From Phoma sp. XZ068 (lineage: Eukaryota; Ascomycota; Dothideomycetes; Pleosporales; Didymellaceae), in contig RBKR01000031.1 of NCBI GenBank assembly GCA_004835665.1, positions 1 to 64,000 of the forward strand: DNA of 64,000 bases, written 5' to 3'. The notes under the pieces were generated by a model. It did no database searches, was not told where the DNA came from, and was given only the letters and a program-made list of their open reading frames with translations. Shown here one piece after another: positions 30,992 to 41,725 of the stretch; the first letter of the stretch is position 1; every line of letters starts with the position of its first letter. The position numbers and the translations under genes are program-made.

Positions 30992-32641
30992 ATGTTATTA
31001 ACATCTTTACTTTTAACTCCTATATTAGGTGTAGTTGCCATCTTAGTGAACAGAGAAAATGGAATCTCTTTAACAAACATAAAAATTATAGCTCTATCCA
31101 CATCTATTTTAAATTTCTTTATCTCATTAGTAATATTTATTTTATTCGATTTTAGTACAAACCAATTTCAATTTGTACAAGAGTACCATGAAATAAGTTA
31201 TTTTGATTTTTATTTAGGTGTAGATGGTTTATCTATTTATTTTATTTTATTAACAACAATAATCATTCCTATTTCACTATTATCTAATTGAAAATCTATA
31301 TCTAAAGATGTAGAATCTTATGTTATTATAATTTTACTATTAGAAAGCTTACTATTAGCGGTTTTCTTGGTATTAGATATTTTACTTTTCTACATTTTTT
31401 TTGAAAGTATATTACCACCTCTTTTCATATTAATAGGTATATTTGGTTCAGATAATAGAGTTAAAGCGAGTTTTTACTTATTTTTATATACGTTATTGGG
31501 TTCTCTATTTTTACTATTATCTATACTAGCAATGTCTTCTATTATGAGTACTACAGATTTCGATACTCTTTTTAAAGGAAATTTCATTTACATAACACAA
31601 CTTTTCTTATTCTATGGTATTTTTATTGCTTTTGCCGTAAAAACACCTACTATTTTTTTAAATACATGACTTTTAAAAGCTCACGTTGAATCACCTTTAG
31701 GAGGTAGTATTATTCTAGCCGCTATTGTTCTTAAGTTAAGTTTATACGGAATACTAAGATTAATCTTACCTATATTACCTAAAGCTTATATGGAATATAC
31801 TTATATTATTTTCCTAATTGGTGTAATTACAATAGTTTATGCTAGTCTTAGTACATTAAGAACAATAGATATTAAAGAACTTATAGCCTATAGTTCTGTT
31901 TCTCATGCTGCAGTTTATCTTTTAGGTGTATTCAGTAACAGTATACAAGGTATTGAAGGTGCAATTACTTTAGGATTGGCTCATGGATTTGTTTCACCTG
32001 GTCTATTTATTTGTGCAGGAGGTGTTCTTTATGACAGATCTCATACAAGAGTAATATCATTCTATAGAGGAGTTACTCAAGTAATGCCACTTTTTGCTAT
32101 ACTATTCTTCATACTATGTCTTGCTAACTGTGGAGCCCCTCTAACTTTAAACTTCATAGGGGAATTCTTATCACTATACGGAGTATTTGAAAGATCACCA
32201 CTATATGGTGTATTTGCTAGTAGTTCTATAATCTTCTCTGCAGCCTATACTATTTATATGTTCCAGAGAATAGCTTTTGGTGGAGCTTACTCAAGAATGT
32301 TCACTGTAGTAATGCCAGATCTAACTAAAAGAGAATTCACTATCTTAATGTTATTAACAGTACCTACTGTTATTTTAGGAGTCTATCCAGCATTAATCTT
32401 AGATGGACTTTCTTATGGTGTATCAACGTTACTTTACAACTCTGATACTCTTGTAGGACTTAGTTCTGTTCCTTTTACTACTCAGGAACAAGAGTTATTA
32501 GATAAGGCTGATAGTTTTGATCAAACTGTTATGCAAAACACTAGTTCTGTGGCAGCCTTGAGAGAACAGTCTCAAGATAATGTAGCAGTACTAAATGCTA
32601 CTGTGGAGCAGCAAACTCAACAAATTCTTGCTACTGAGTAA
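30992..32641 (+). CDS. nad4: NADH dehydrogenase subunit 4 with truncated C-terminal tail
   Basis: 549 residues with TGA as Trp. The core (about 485 residues) is typical: FYFILLTTIIIPISL-like helix, the conserved FAVKTPTIFLNTWLLKAHVESP segment with the functional glutamate region, and AYSSVSHAAVYLLG. After LLYNSD an extension begins (QEQELLDKADSFDQTV...), a helical Gln- and Glu-rich stretch that stops at TAA (32639-32641) after QQILATE. The same frame continues open for another 103 codons to 32951, and the sequence across the stop is homologous to the NAD5 tail. The NAD4 tail is thus either truncated by a recent mutation, read through, or interrupted by a base error. Confidence 0.95.
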
Positions 32642-32953
32642 AAAATATCTGCAGAGCTGCAGCAAGCTATGGCTAACAACCCAGCTTCTGCTGATCAGTT
32701 TGAAGAGAAAATACATGTGATAGCCGATGCGGCTACTGAGGCTATTAGTGAATTGAAGGGTGCAGCTGATGTCGCTGTAGAACAAATAGCTCAAAATCAA
32801 CCTATTTCCGAGGCTATTTTACTTATAATGGATTTAGCCGTAATAGATTCTTTAGCTTATTTTCTTGTTGTATTTTCTGTACTATTACAATTCTATTTAA
32901 ATAAACATTGTAGATATTTCATTGGTGTTTTTTTAAATAATTTAAAATGATAG
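32642..32953 (+). pseudogene. nad4 tail beyond the stop: coiled coil plus membrane segment
   Basis: In frame with nad4 after one TAA, the sequence encodes KISAELQQAMANNPASADQ, then DAATEAISELKGAADVAVEQI, a hydrophobic stretch (AILLIMDLAVIDSLAYFLVV) and a basic end (KHCRYFIGVFLNNLKW), ending in TAG at 32951. It aligns residue by residue with the end of NAD5: ILATE-stop-KISAELQQAMANNP against ILQTENRLVSELTELAARNP. An internal ATG at 32669 could start a separate 94-residue product. I favour a disrupted extension of NAD4. Confidence 0.8.
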
Positions 32954-32993
32954 TTGGACCTTTTGGATCCTGTTTTTTGGAAAAAAGTTATGA

Positions 32994-33092
32994 TCATCAT
33001 CTAGGATTAGAAGCTGGAATACTTTACTGGCATTTTGTTGATGTTGTATGATTATTCCTATTTGTATCTATATATTATTGAGGATCATAATG
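32994..33092 (+). pseudogene. cox3 3'-end fragment
   Basis: Encodes HHLGLEAGILYWHFVDVVWL through to YYWGS and a stop, nearly identical to the end of cox3 exon 2 (13946-14040) but with TGG instead of TGA for one Trp. It is too short to function. Confidence 0.92.
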
Positions 33093-33141
33093 TTAACTAG
33101 TTATATTTATTTTTTCTAGCCTTTTTCTAGCCCCCTTTTTT

Positions 33142-33212
33142 AAGAATATATATAGGGTAACTACTTCTCTTTTTCTAGAGTGCTGGCGAGAGTTCGAATC
33201 TCTCTATTCTTA
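33142..33212 (+). other. tRNA-like element in the fragment block
   Basis: A seven-base acceptor (AAGAATA with TATTCTT) and T-arm (GAGAG TTCGAAT CTCTC) enclose a short hairpin (CTCT, AGAG). It is homologous in position and ends to the element before nad2 at 36289 but has a more normal acceptor, so it may preserve an older form. No secure anticodon. Confidence 0.6.
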
Positions 33213-33213
33213 C

Positions 33214-33290
33214 ATGGTAATAACTTCATTAATCTTTTTACTTTTATCTAATTCAATTATATTAAGACAAGACAATAATATGGATAGTTC
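33214..33290 (+). pseudogene. nad2 5'-end fragment
   Basis: MVITSLIFLLLSNSIILRQD matches the NAD2 start (MVITSLIFLLLSNSITLRRD), then similarity is lost. With the cox3 fragment and tRNA-like element it reproduces the cox3-nad2 junction. Confidence 0.92.
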
Positions 33291-33422
33291 CAATAGTGTA
33301 AATCAAAATACCCTATCAGAAACCAATGTCAGTATACAATAAAAATAGTACAATTACAAGAGAATGTCTCTTACTGAAGAGAACACCAATTAGCTAAAAA
33401 TTATGAATATAGGAGACATCTA

Positions 33423-33632
33423 ATGATTAAACCTTATTATGAGCATAATGGCAATTTAAAAGTTTGGGAAAAAGAAAATGGTAAATTTAAGGAGGACTTA
33501 AAGAACTGCACTAGAAACGTAGCTAGTAAGTAGAGAATGCTTACTTTTTTACAAAATAAAGTGCATAACAACGATTTTTCTATTGAATACCAAACTAGTT
33601 CTACTGTTAGTGGACGAAAGTTCAATGAATAA
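33423..33632 (+). pseudogene. short unknown reading frame split by TAG
   Basis: Starts MIKPYYEHNGNLKVWEKENG, has TAG at 33531-33533, then continues in frame RMLTFLQNKVHNNDFSIEY to TAA near 33632. I do not recognise it. It is hydrophilic and lies among gene fragments, so it may be the remains of an unknown gene. Confidence 0.4.
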
Positions 33633-33654
33633 TTCTCTTATTGGTTATACTAAC

Positions 33655-33838
33655 GTTAGGTGTTAAATGTGATGCCTATCCTGGTAGATTAAATCAATTC
33701 TCTGTTTTAATTAACAGATTAGGAACATTTTACGGACAATGTTCAGAAATTTGTAGTATATTACATAGTTCTATGCCTATTGTTGTGGAATCTGTATCAT
33801 TAGAGAAACTCTTATCATGATTACAAGAGCAGTAGTAA
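33655..33838 (+). pseudogene. cox2 3'-end fragment
   Basis: Encodes [20 protein letters not shown] to the end SWLQEQ and a TAG stop, matching the last 60 residues of the cox2 part of the fusion with two substitutions (C-S-I-L for C-G-I-L; KLLS for KFLS). It contains the Cu-A motif but lacks the rest of the subunit. Confidence 0.93.
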
Positions 33839-34798
33839 AATAAACTTGCTCTAAATAAAACTTGTTTTTATATTAAAAAACATAGTAAATTTACTATAGA
33901 GATGGTTAACAAAAGTTGTTAACCGTAACTTAACTTGTTATATTTATTTCTGTACTGTAGAGTACAGCAGGAGGAACCGTATAACAAACCCCGTTGAGAA
34001 AAATGGAATGGCACCCTAACTATGTAGTTAGAGAGCAATAGGGAGAAGAGTAAAATTATTTTTACTTAAAGCCCATAAAAATAAAGAGATTCACCAAAAC
34101 GAAATATTTGTTTATTTCCAGTATTTGCTACAACAATGAATCTACTAGGTAAAATTTTTATATGAAAAAAATTTTTTTTAGATAATTTATGTCTTATTGT
34201 TGAACTAGTTTATTACCAATCGTAATCGTTTTTATTACACTAGTCCCATGAATATTATATAGTTTTGAAATAATGCTATGTAATATACCTTTATATATTA
34301 TAAGCATTTATAAAGTCTACTACTTTATAGGATATAAACGATTTCTAGCTTTTCCTATCCTAAAAAAAAAGATATAAACGATTTCTAGCCTTTACTACCC
34401 TAAAAAAAAATAAACGATTTCTAGCCTTTACTACCCTAAAAAAAAAATAAACGATTTCTAGCCTTTCCTAGCCCCAAAAAGGGATATATATAGTAAATAG
34501 GTAGTGTAAATGGTTAAAAAGGTGATCACCTTTTACTATAAAAAGATACCAGGAATATGTAAACCATGGTGTTTTTTGTTACTATAAAATTTTATAGTAG
34601 TGTATAAAAAGATATATCTTAGATACCTGAATTTCTTGATGTGAAAACTAAAAAACACATACTTTAACCAAAAAACTATTTATACTTTACATAGCTAAGT
34701 TCACTTCACTTTAATAGCTACATGGCAATAATTTGAATAACTAACGGTACTGTAAACACTTTAATAAATTAAAAAACAATAAAAGTAAAAAATAAAAC
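33839..34798. repeat. spacer with nad1 3'-end fragment and tandem repeats
   Basis: At 34195-34320 a diverged copy of the nad1 3' end (matching 41632-41770, including 'ccatgaatattatatagttttgaaataatg') runs into about four tandem copies of a unit with 'taaacgatttctagccttt' (34337-34480); the unit's start resembles the bases just after nad1 at 41762. The part at 33955-34090 is GC-richer and unidentified. Confidence 0.8.
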
Positions 34799-35968
34799 AT
34801 GAGATTATTAAAAAGTCACCCTATTTTGAGATTAGCTAATTCTTACTTGGTAGATTCTCCACAACCATTAAACTTAAGTTATATGTGAAACTTTGGTTCT
34901 TTATTAGCTTTCTGTTTAATTATACAAATTGTTACAGGTGTAACATTAGCAATGCATTATAACCCTAGTGTAGCAGAAGCTTTTAACAGTGTTGAGCATA
35001 TTATGCGTGATGTAAATAATGGATGATTAATACGTTATTTACACAGTAACACTGCTTCAGCATTTTTCTTTGTAGTGTATTTACACATAGGTAGAGGTAT
35101 GTACTACGGATCATATAGAGCACCAAGAACTCTAGTATGAACTATTGGTACTGTTATCTTTATTTTAATGATGGCTACAGCTTTCCTGGGTTATGTTCTT
35201 CCTTATGGGCAAATGTCATTATGAGGTGCAACTGTTATTACTAACCTTATGAGTGCTATACCTTGAGTAGGTCAAGATATTGTTGAGTTCATTTGAGGAG
35301 GTTTCTCAGTTAATAATGCAACATTAAACAGATTCTTTTCATTACACTTTGTTTTACCTTTTGTATTAGCTGCTTTAGCACTAATGCACTTAATAGTTTT
35401 ACATGATACTGCTGGATCAGGAAATCCTTTAGGTGTATCAGGAAACTATGAAAGAATATCTTTTGCACCTTATTTCATATTTAAAGATCTTATTACAATA
35501 TTTGCATTTATATTTGTATTATCTTTATTTGTGTTCTTTATGCCTAACGTGTTAGGTGATAGTGAAAACTATGTTGTGGCAAATCCTATGCAAACTCCTG
35601 CAGCTATAGTTCCGGAATGATACCTTCTTCCTTTCTATGCTATATTAAGATCTATTCCTAATAAATTATTAGGAGTTATAGCTATGTTTGCTGCTATTCT
35701 TACATTATTATTATTACCTGTTACTGATGTAAGTAGATCAAGAGGTATGCAATTTAGACCTTTAAGTAAAGCAGCTTTCTTTATCTTTATTGCTAATTTC
35801 TTAATCTTAATGCAGTTAGGAGCTAAACACGTAGAATCTCCATTTATAGAATTTGGTCAAATAAGTACTGTTTTATACTTTTTATACTTTACAGTAATAA
35901 TGTATTCTGTAACTTTATTTGAAAACTCTCTTGTGGATTTAGGACGTCCTTCTTCTAGCCCAAAATAA
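34799..35968 (+). CDS. cob: cytochrome b
   Basis: 389 residues with TGA as Trp; no intron. Starts MRLLKSHPILRLANSYLVD. Shows the heme-binding histidines in LHSNTASAFFFVVYLHIGRG and in NRFFSLHF...LMHLIVLH, the Qo-site PWVGQDIVEFIWGGFSVNN region, and the PEWY motif near residue 272. The end DLGRPSSSPK is slightly extended. It carries electrons between ubiquinol and cytochrome c1 in complex III. Many fungal cob genes have introns; this one has none. Downstream (35969-36268) I see no gene before the inverted repeat. Confidence 0.97.
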
Positions 35969-36288
35969 TGTAACGGGTTTAACTTTTTTTTTTCACCTAA
36001 TTGAAAATAGTAGTTTTACTATTTTTTTTTATTTTAATAAAAAGCTTAAAAACAGTTTATAATATGACTTAACGATTATGTTACTATTTATCTCTATGAT
36101 TTACAACCTTATACTTGTTGTATAAATTGTATAATGTTACTATAATAAACCCCCTACCGCTAATAAAAACTATTAGGACTGGCAAATCGCACTTTATACT
36201 GCAATAGGGAAAAAAGTAAAAGGAATTTTGCTTAAAGTTACAAACATATTAACACAAGCTATCATAACTTTTTTTCTAGCCTTTTTCT

Positions 36289-36355
36289 AAGAATAAAGGA
36301 TAACTAGTGCTAAATTTATTTAGTACTAGAGAGAGTTCGAATCTCTCTCTTCTTA
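36289..36355 (+). other. tRNA-like element before nad2 (copy B)
   Basis: Same as 13844-13910 in the opposite orientation: AAGAA/TTCTT ends, one long central hairpin, and a T-arm. Here it follows cob rather than cox3 and ends one base before the nad2 ATG. Confidence 0.6.
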
Positions 36356-36356
36356 T

Positions 36357-38102
36357 ATGGTAATAACTTCATTAATCTTTTTACTTTTATCTAATTCAAT
36401 CACACTAAGACGAGACAAATCTATTTTATATTCAAGAGCCACGATTACTATCTTACTTATCTCTGCTTTTATTGCGTATGATAATTTATTTTTTCTATTT
36501 TTAAACAAAGGGATAGGTATTTTCGGAGGTCTGTTTAATACAACAGCTACTACCAACGTTTTCCATATATTTATTTTTTTAATTAGTAGTGTTATACTGC
36601 TATTAACTTCATTTTACCCTAGAAAAGTTTGATTAAAAGAATACAGCTCACCAGACAAACTTTTATTTACAAAATTAATATACTACAGAACTCTTATCGT
36701 TAATAAAATGGGAGAACAATTTAAAATCATTGAATATTCTTTAATCATTTTATTTGTTGTTACAGGAAGTGTTTTCTTAATATCTACTAGTGATTTAGTA
36801 TCTATATTTTTATCTATTGAACTACAAAGTTATGGGTTGTATTTACTATCTACTATTTACAGAGATTCAGAGCCAGCTACTTCAGGTGGACTTATGTATT
36901 TCTTATTAGGGGGATTATCCTCTTGTTTCATATTACTAGGAACAGCTTTACTTTATGCTAATTCAGGTACTACAAACTTAGATAGTTTGTATATAATTAC
37001 TAGTATATCAAACGCAAGTAAAGATAACCTTACAAGCCTACTCTACTGATATAAATCTTACTATATCCATATAAGTTTACTTTTCATGGCTGTAGGATTT
37101 TTATTTAAAGTATCTGCTGCACCATTCCATTTTTGAAGCCCAGACGTTTATGATGCGATTCCTACAATTGTTACAACTTTTGTAGCGATAATAGCAAAAA
37201 TTTCTATCTTTATTTTCTTATTAGAATTAGTTCATTATACAAGTAAATCAATGTTTGATGTCGACTTTTCTTGAACAACAACCCTATTATTTAGTTCTCT
37301 TTTATCTTTAGTTATAGGAACTGTTGTAGGATTAACACAGTCTAGAATTAAAAGACTTTTTGCATTTAGTACTATTTCACATGTTGGATTCATATTATTA
37401 GGTCTAAGTATACACACAGTAGAATCAACACAAGCCTTTATGTTTTATTTAATTCAGTATTCTATATCAAATTTAAATGCGTTTATCTTACTTATTACTA
37501 TAGGTTATTCTTTATACTGTTATGTTTATAATACTGAATCTACAACTACTGGTGAATCTACAACTACTAGTGAAAAAGAAAAAAGTAATGAAAATAACAA
37601 CAATCTACATGACGTGAATAATTCACCTATTCAACTAATTGACCAGTTAAAAGGGTTGTATTACATTAATCCTACACTATCGTTAAGCTTAGCGATTACT
37701 TTATTTTCTTTTGCCGGAATACCACCATTAATAGGATTCTTTGGTAAACAGATGATTTTAAGTGCAGCTATTGATAACGGTTATATCTTTATGTCATTAG
37801 TTGCTATTCTAACAAGTGTGATAAGTGCGGTTTATTATTTAGCTATAATAAAACAAATCTTTTTTGATAAACCAGACTACATATTAAACAATGAATTAAC
37901 AAATTTAAATGCAGAAGGGCTAATTACAGAAAAAAATACAATTAATACAAAAATTGCTATAAAAATTAACAATATTGTTTTATCAAGTTCATTAAGTTTA
38001 TCTATTTCTATGATAACACTTGTAATAGCGCTGTTTATTTTTATACCTGAAGAATTATTAAGTTTAGCTAATATATTAGCATTAATACTTTTTAATATAT
38101 AA
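36357..38102 (+). CDS. nad2: NADH dehydrogenase subunit 2 (copy B)
   Basis: Encodes the same 581 residues as copy A (see 12097-13842), including the Thr/Ser/Glu/Asn-rich insertion. It lies in the plus-strand run cob-nad2-nad3-nad1. With identical sequence there is no basis for calling either copy a pseudogene. Such identity suggests recent duplication or continuing gene conversion. Confidence 0.97.
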
Positions 38103-39110
38103 ATGACAAGCACAACTTTTTTTATTATATTTATCCCCATATTAGCGGTTTTATTATTAGCAATAAATTTAATTTTAGCACCTCATAACCCTTACCAAGA
38201 AAAGGACAGTGTTTTTGAGTGTGGTTTCCACTCATTTTTAGGGCAAAATAGAACACAGTTTAGTGTATCCTTCTTTATTTTTGCTCTTTTATTTCTTTTA
38301 TTTGATTTAGAAATATTACTAGTATACCCTTATAGTGTAAGTGGGTATACTAATGATAGTTACGGATTAGCTATCATGATGGCATTTTTCGTGTTATTAA
38401 CTTTAGGATTTATTTTTGAATTAGGAAAAAACGCTTTAACTATAGATAGTAGACAAACTTCTAGCTACAATAATGTAGATATTGCCGGATCTCATGCGTT
38501 TCTTGGTTTCACTTTTTCAGCTGACTCTTCAAGTAATTCAGTTCAGTTACATTCGTGTAGTGATATAGCGGACCTTAATCTGTTAAAATCTAGCCCATTT
38601 GGGTTAGAAGCTGTGATACCTGACTTCTTACCTCTATTTAAACAAGTTATGGAAATGGCGTTAAATAATCAACAGGCAACTAATGACATTCATACTCTTA
38701 GATTGGATATTAATCAAATTAACAGAGACCTTAACGAAATAATGTGGAATACAATTAATAGTCCCTGTCAGTATTTTAAGGATATGGCTTACATTCTTGA
38801 TAACACATATAGGATAGTTAAGCCTCTTACTCCAGCCCCTTTTAATTCATTTCATGATGCATTAATAGATGTAATTAAAGCAGCATTTAAAATAGAATAT
38901 ATGATTACATACTGAGGATATATATTGACTCCTGAGCAACAAACAATGTTGGAAGTTATGAGAGATACTGTTGGACATGCTAGAGAAGATGTTGTTACAT
39001 ATTATCATTATAAATTTAAAATAGCTCAGGCGTATCAGCAGGTCGTGATGTCAGATCTAATGAGGGAAGCAAATGAGTTACTGAAACACAATCCTTTTGG
39101 AAAACCATAA
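38103..39110 (+). CDS. nad3: NADH dehydrogenase subunit 3 with C-terminal tail 2
   Basis: 335 residues when the TGA at 38913 is read as Trp. Residues 1-156 equal copy A. From there a different tail of about 178 residues begins: LNLLKSSPFGLEAVIPDF, a probable helix (LRLDINQINRDLNEIMW), LTPAPFNSFHDALIDVIK, and the end MREANELLKHNPFGKP. It shares nothing I can see with tail 1. The start codon directly follows the nad2 stop. A fragment of the atp6 3' end lies 70 bases downstream, as if this copy once preceded atp6 like copy A does. Confidence 0.93.
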
Positions 39111-39499
39111 TTAATATATTTGTAACATAAACGACGTATTCAAAGATCTGTGATATCTTATTCAGTTCAGTCCCTATTTTTGTAGTTTTATCGTGTTCCT
39201 GTATTAAAGATGCATTAGAATTACATTAGTTTTTAAAAAGCTCAACTCATTTATATCCCTCTATACCGTTAACTACTTTTTATTTTGTATTGTGTATACT
39301 ATGTTTTAATACGCTATACGATATAGACGCTAATTTTCTTAAAAAAAAAGTTTATATAACCACTACAATTAAAATATGAGATATAATTCTATATACTTAC
39401 ATAACTCGTTAAGAAATACCCTATAATTAAAATATTAAATATATTTCATATATATTTTACAATAAGTCGTTAAAATACGCTATAATTCTATGCAATTTT
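39111..39499. pseudogene. atp6 3'-end and trnC fragments upstream of nad1
   Basis: At 39182-39229 the sequence encodes VVLSCSCIKDALELH and a stop, the end of ATP6 with one substitution (real: SYIKD). It continues as the atp6 downstream sequence ('tttttaaaaagctcaact') and then jumps to the 3' side of trnC and beyond ('atccctctataccgttaactact' to 'gtattgtgtatacta', 39257-39302; compare 9770-9815 reversed). The trnC body is missing. The rest to 39499 is AT-rich with repeats of 'acgctataattc'-like phrases. Confidence 0.88.
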
Positions 39500-41725
39500 A
39501 TGATTATTACTATTGCTTTATTTATGCTATATATACCAACAATTATGTCCGTCCTTGAAGTATTGGCTGTTACTGTGCCAGTATTATTAACAGTAGCCTT
39601 TATAACAATAGCTGAGAGAAAAACTATGGCTAGTATGCAAAGAAGATTAGGACCTAATGCAGTGGGTTGTTTAAAATAAAATCTTACACATAAAAAAACT
39701 TTTCGTTATTCTTGTGATACTTGGGGAGAATTATATTGTAATATAAAGCCCTTCCCTCCGTTATTGATTTTTTTGATGTGCTTTTTACTTATACTGATTT
39801 ACTTAATTCATCTATGACTATATCTTTCTTTAAATTTTTAAAAGGTAAATGGGTATTTATATATTTAGATACAAAAGAGACCCTAAAGTTTTTTATACAG
39901 GTAGAACTAAAAACATCCACAAATGATTTAAACATCCTTTGACTTATAATTTAAAGGATAGATTTCATAGATTTGTTAATTCAATTGGTTGAGGTAAGTT
40001 TGAATTTTCTATTATAGATATATGTGACCTTAGTATTCAAAAAGATAGAGAAAATTTTTACTTGCAAAAATACTTACCTTTATTATATTTACTAATTTAA
40101 AGAGAAAATAACAACTAAATAATTGAAAATTAGCAAAAAAATTAAACTACTCAATTTTGAGTTTATAAAAAGTTGGATGATGAATTAATTTTAATGAATA
40201 CCAATGAAGCTAGCTTTATATCAAAACATTTAGCAGCTAAAGAATAAAAAGTAATCTCTAAAACAATTAGTAAATTTCTGAATACTTATAAAGATTATAA
40301 AGGTTTGTATTTTTACAGTTAAATTGTAAGATATAAAGTAAAGTGTAAGAAACTTTACTAGGCCCATTAGTGAAAGAGAACCTTTTGCTATAAATCATCA
40401 AATTGACGGGAACACCTTAAAGCTATTTCAACTAAATGTATTAGGTAACTAAATACATGGCCCAGGTAATGACTCGGGGTATAGTAAAATCGAAATAGAT
40501 GTATGAAAAGAAATAGGCAACCCGCAGCCAAGTACCAAATATTTATATCTGGTATGCAGTTCATCGACTAAACGGTGATTGGCATTATATTATTTTAATT
40601 TTATGCTTAAGATATAGTCAGACCCTGCTTGAAAAAGCACAGGATATATATTTTTATATTTATATCTGGAAATGGATAATAATATTATTTAGGGAGAAAT
40701 CCTCAATTCTTTACCTGTATTATGTAAAATAAATGGTTAAATGAGGACATTCGTGATACGGTCTACTTCAAGCATTTGCCGATGCTCTTAAACTTTTATT
40801 AAAAGAATATGTTTCTCCAACGCAAGCAAACATAGTATTATTTTTCCTTGGTCCTATTATAACACTAATTTTTTCATTATTAGGATATGCTGTTGTACCT
40901 TACGGTCCTGGTTTAGTATTGCTAGATTATAATTTAGGAATATTATATATGTTAGCTATGTCTTCATTAGCTACATATGGTATATTATTGGCAGGATGAT
41001 CAGCTAATTCTAAATATGCATTTTTAGGGTCGTTAAGAAGTACAGCTCAATTAATTAGTTATGAATTAATTTTAAGCTCTGCTATACTATTAGTAATATT
41101 ATTAGCAGGTAGTTTAGATATAACTGTAATTATAGAAGCTCAAAGAGCTATTTGATATGTGGTACCTTTATTTCCTATATTTATTATATTTTTTATAGGA
41201 TCTATCGCAGAAACAAATAGAGCTCCATTTGATTTAGCAGAGGCTGAATCAGAATTAGTTAGTGGTTTTATGACAGAGCATTCTGCTGTTATTTTTGTAT
41301 TTTTCTTTTTAGCTGAATATGCTAGTATAGTACTTATTTGTATTTTAAATAGTATTTTATTTTTAGGTGGTTACTTGTTTGATTTTAATTTCTATTTATA
41401 CCCTTATTTTTACTTGTTACAATTTATTGCAGGAGACAGTTATATGTATCTAACAGATAATGGATCTAACTTTAATGTTATTGATTTTGATAACTATAGT
41501 TCAATAATAGGAACAGCTATAAGTGGTATAGTTATAGGACTTAAGACCTGTATAATGATATTTGTATTTATCTGGGCAAGAGCCTCATTTCCACGTATAC
41601 GTTACGATCAACTTATGTCATACTGTTGAACAGTTCTATTACCAATTGTAATTGCTTTTATTATACTAGTCCCGTGTATATTATATAGTTTTGAAATAAT
41701 GCCATGTAATATACCTTTATTATAG
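39500..41725 (+). CDS. nad1: NADH dehydrogenase subunit 1
   Basis: Exons 39500-39667 and 40754-41725 join to 380 codons (379 residues). Exon 1 ends ...RRLGPNAVG and exon 2 continues WYGLLQAFADALKLL. The quinone-site loop SIAETNRAPFDLAEAESELVSGF is intact. The C-terminal half contains a tail-side insertion near FDFNFYLYPYFYLL. The donor ends in T and the intron in G. NAD1 forms the quinone entrance of complex I. A diverged 3' fragment lies at about 34195-34320. Confidence 0.96.
39668..40753 (+). mobile_element. group I intron in nad1
   Basis: The core is clear: 'aaattgacgggaacacc' (40397, P/Q region), 'gcaacccgcagccaagtacc' (R), 'gttcatcgactaaacggtg' and 'aagatatagtcagacc' (S, 40610-40625). 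It contains a shortened GIY-YIG frame and downstream coding remnants. Confidence 0.88.
39849..40100 (+). pseudogene. truncated GIY-YIG endonuclease in nad1 intron
   Basis: 83 codons beginning MGIYIFRYKRDPKVFYTGRT, which holds the GIY and YxG parts of the catalytic motif, and ending DRENFYLQKYLPLLYLLI with TAA. The catalytic glutamate region (RENFYLQKYLPLL) is present, but the DNA-binding half is lost. Remnants follow in the next 220 bases (for example MNTNEASFISKHLAAKE then a stop). Confidence 0.75.

Larger units (their letters stand above)
36269..38572. repeat. inverted repeat copy B (nad2 and nad3 core)
   Basis: Inverted partner of 11627-13930. It begins in a T7 run 20 bases before the tRNA-like element and ends within the nad3 extension after GATATAGCGGA. 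The 22,338 bases between the two copies (13931-36268) would be inverted by recombination between them. Confidence 0.9.
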
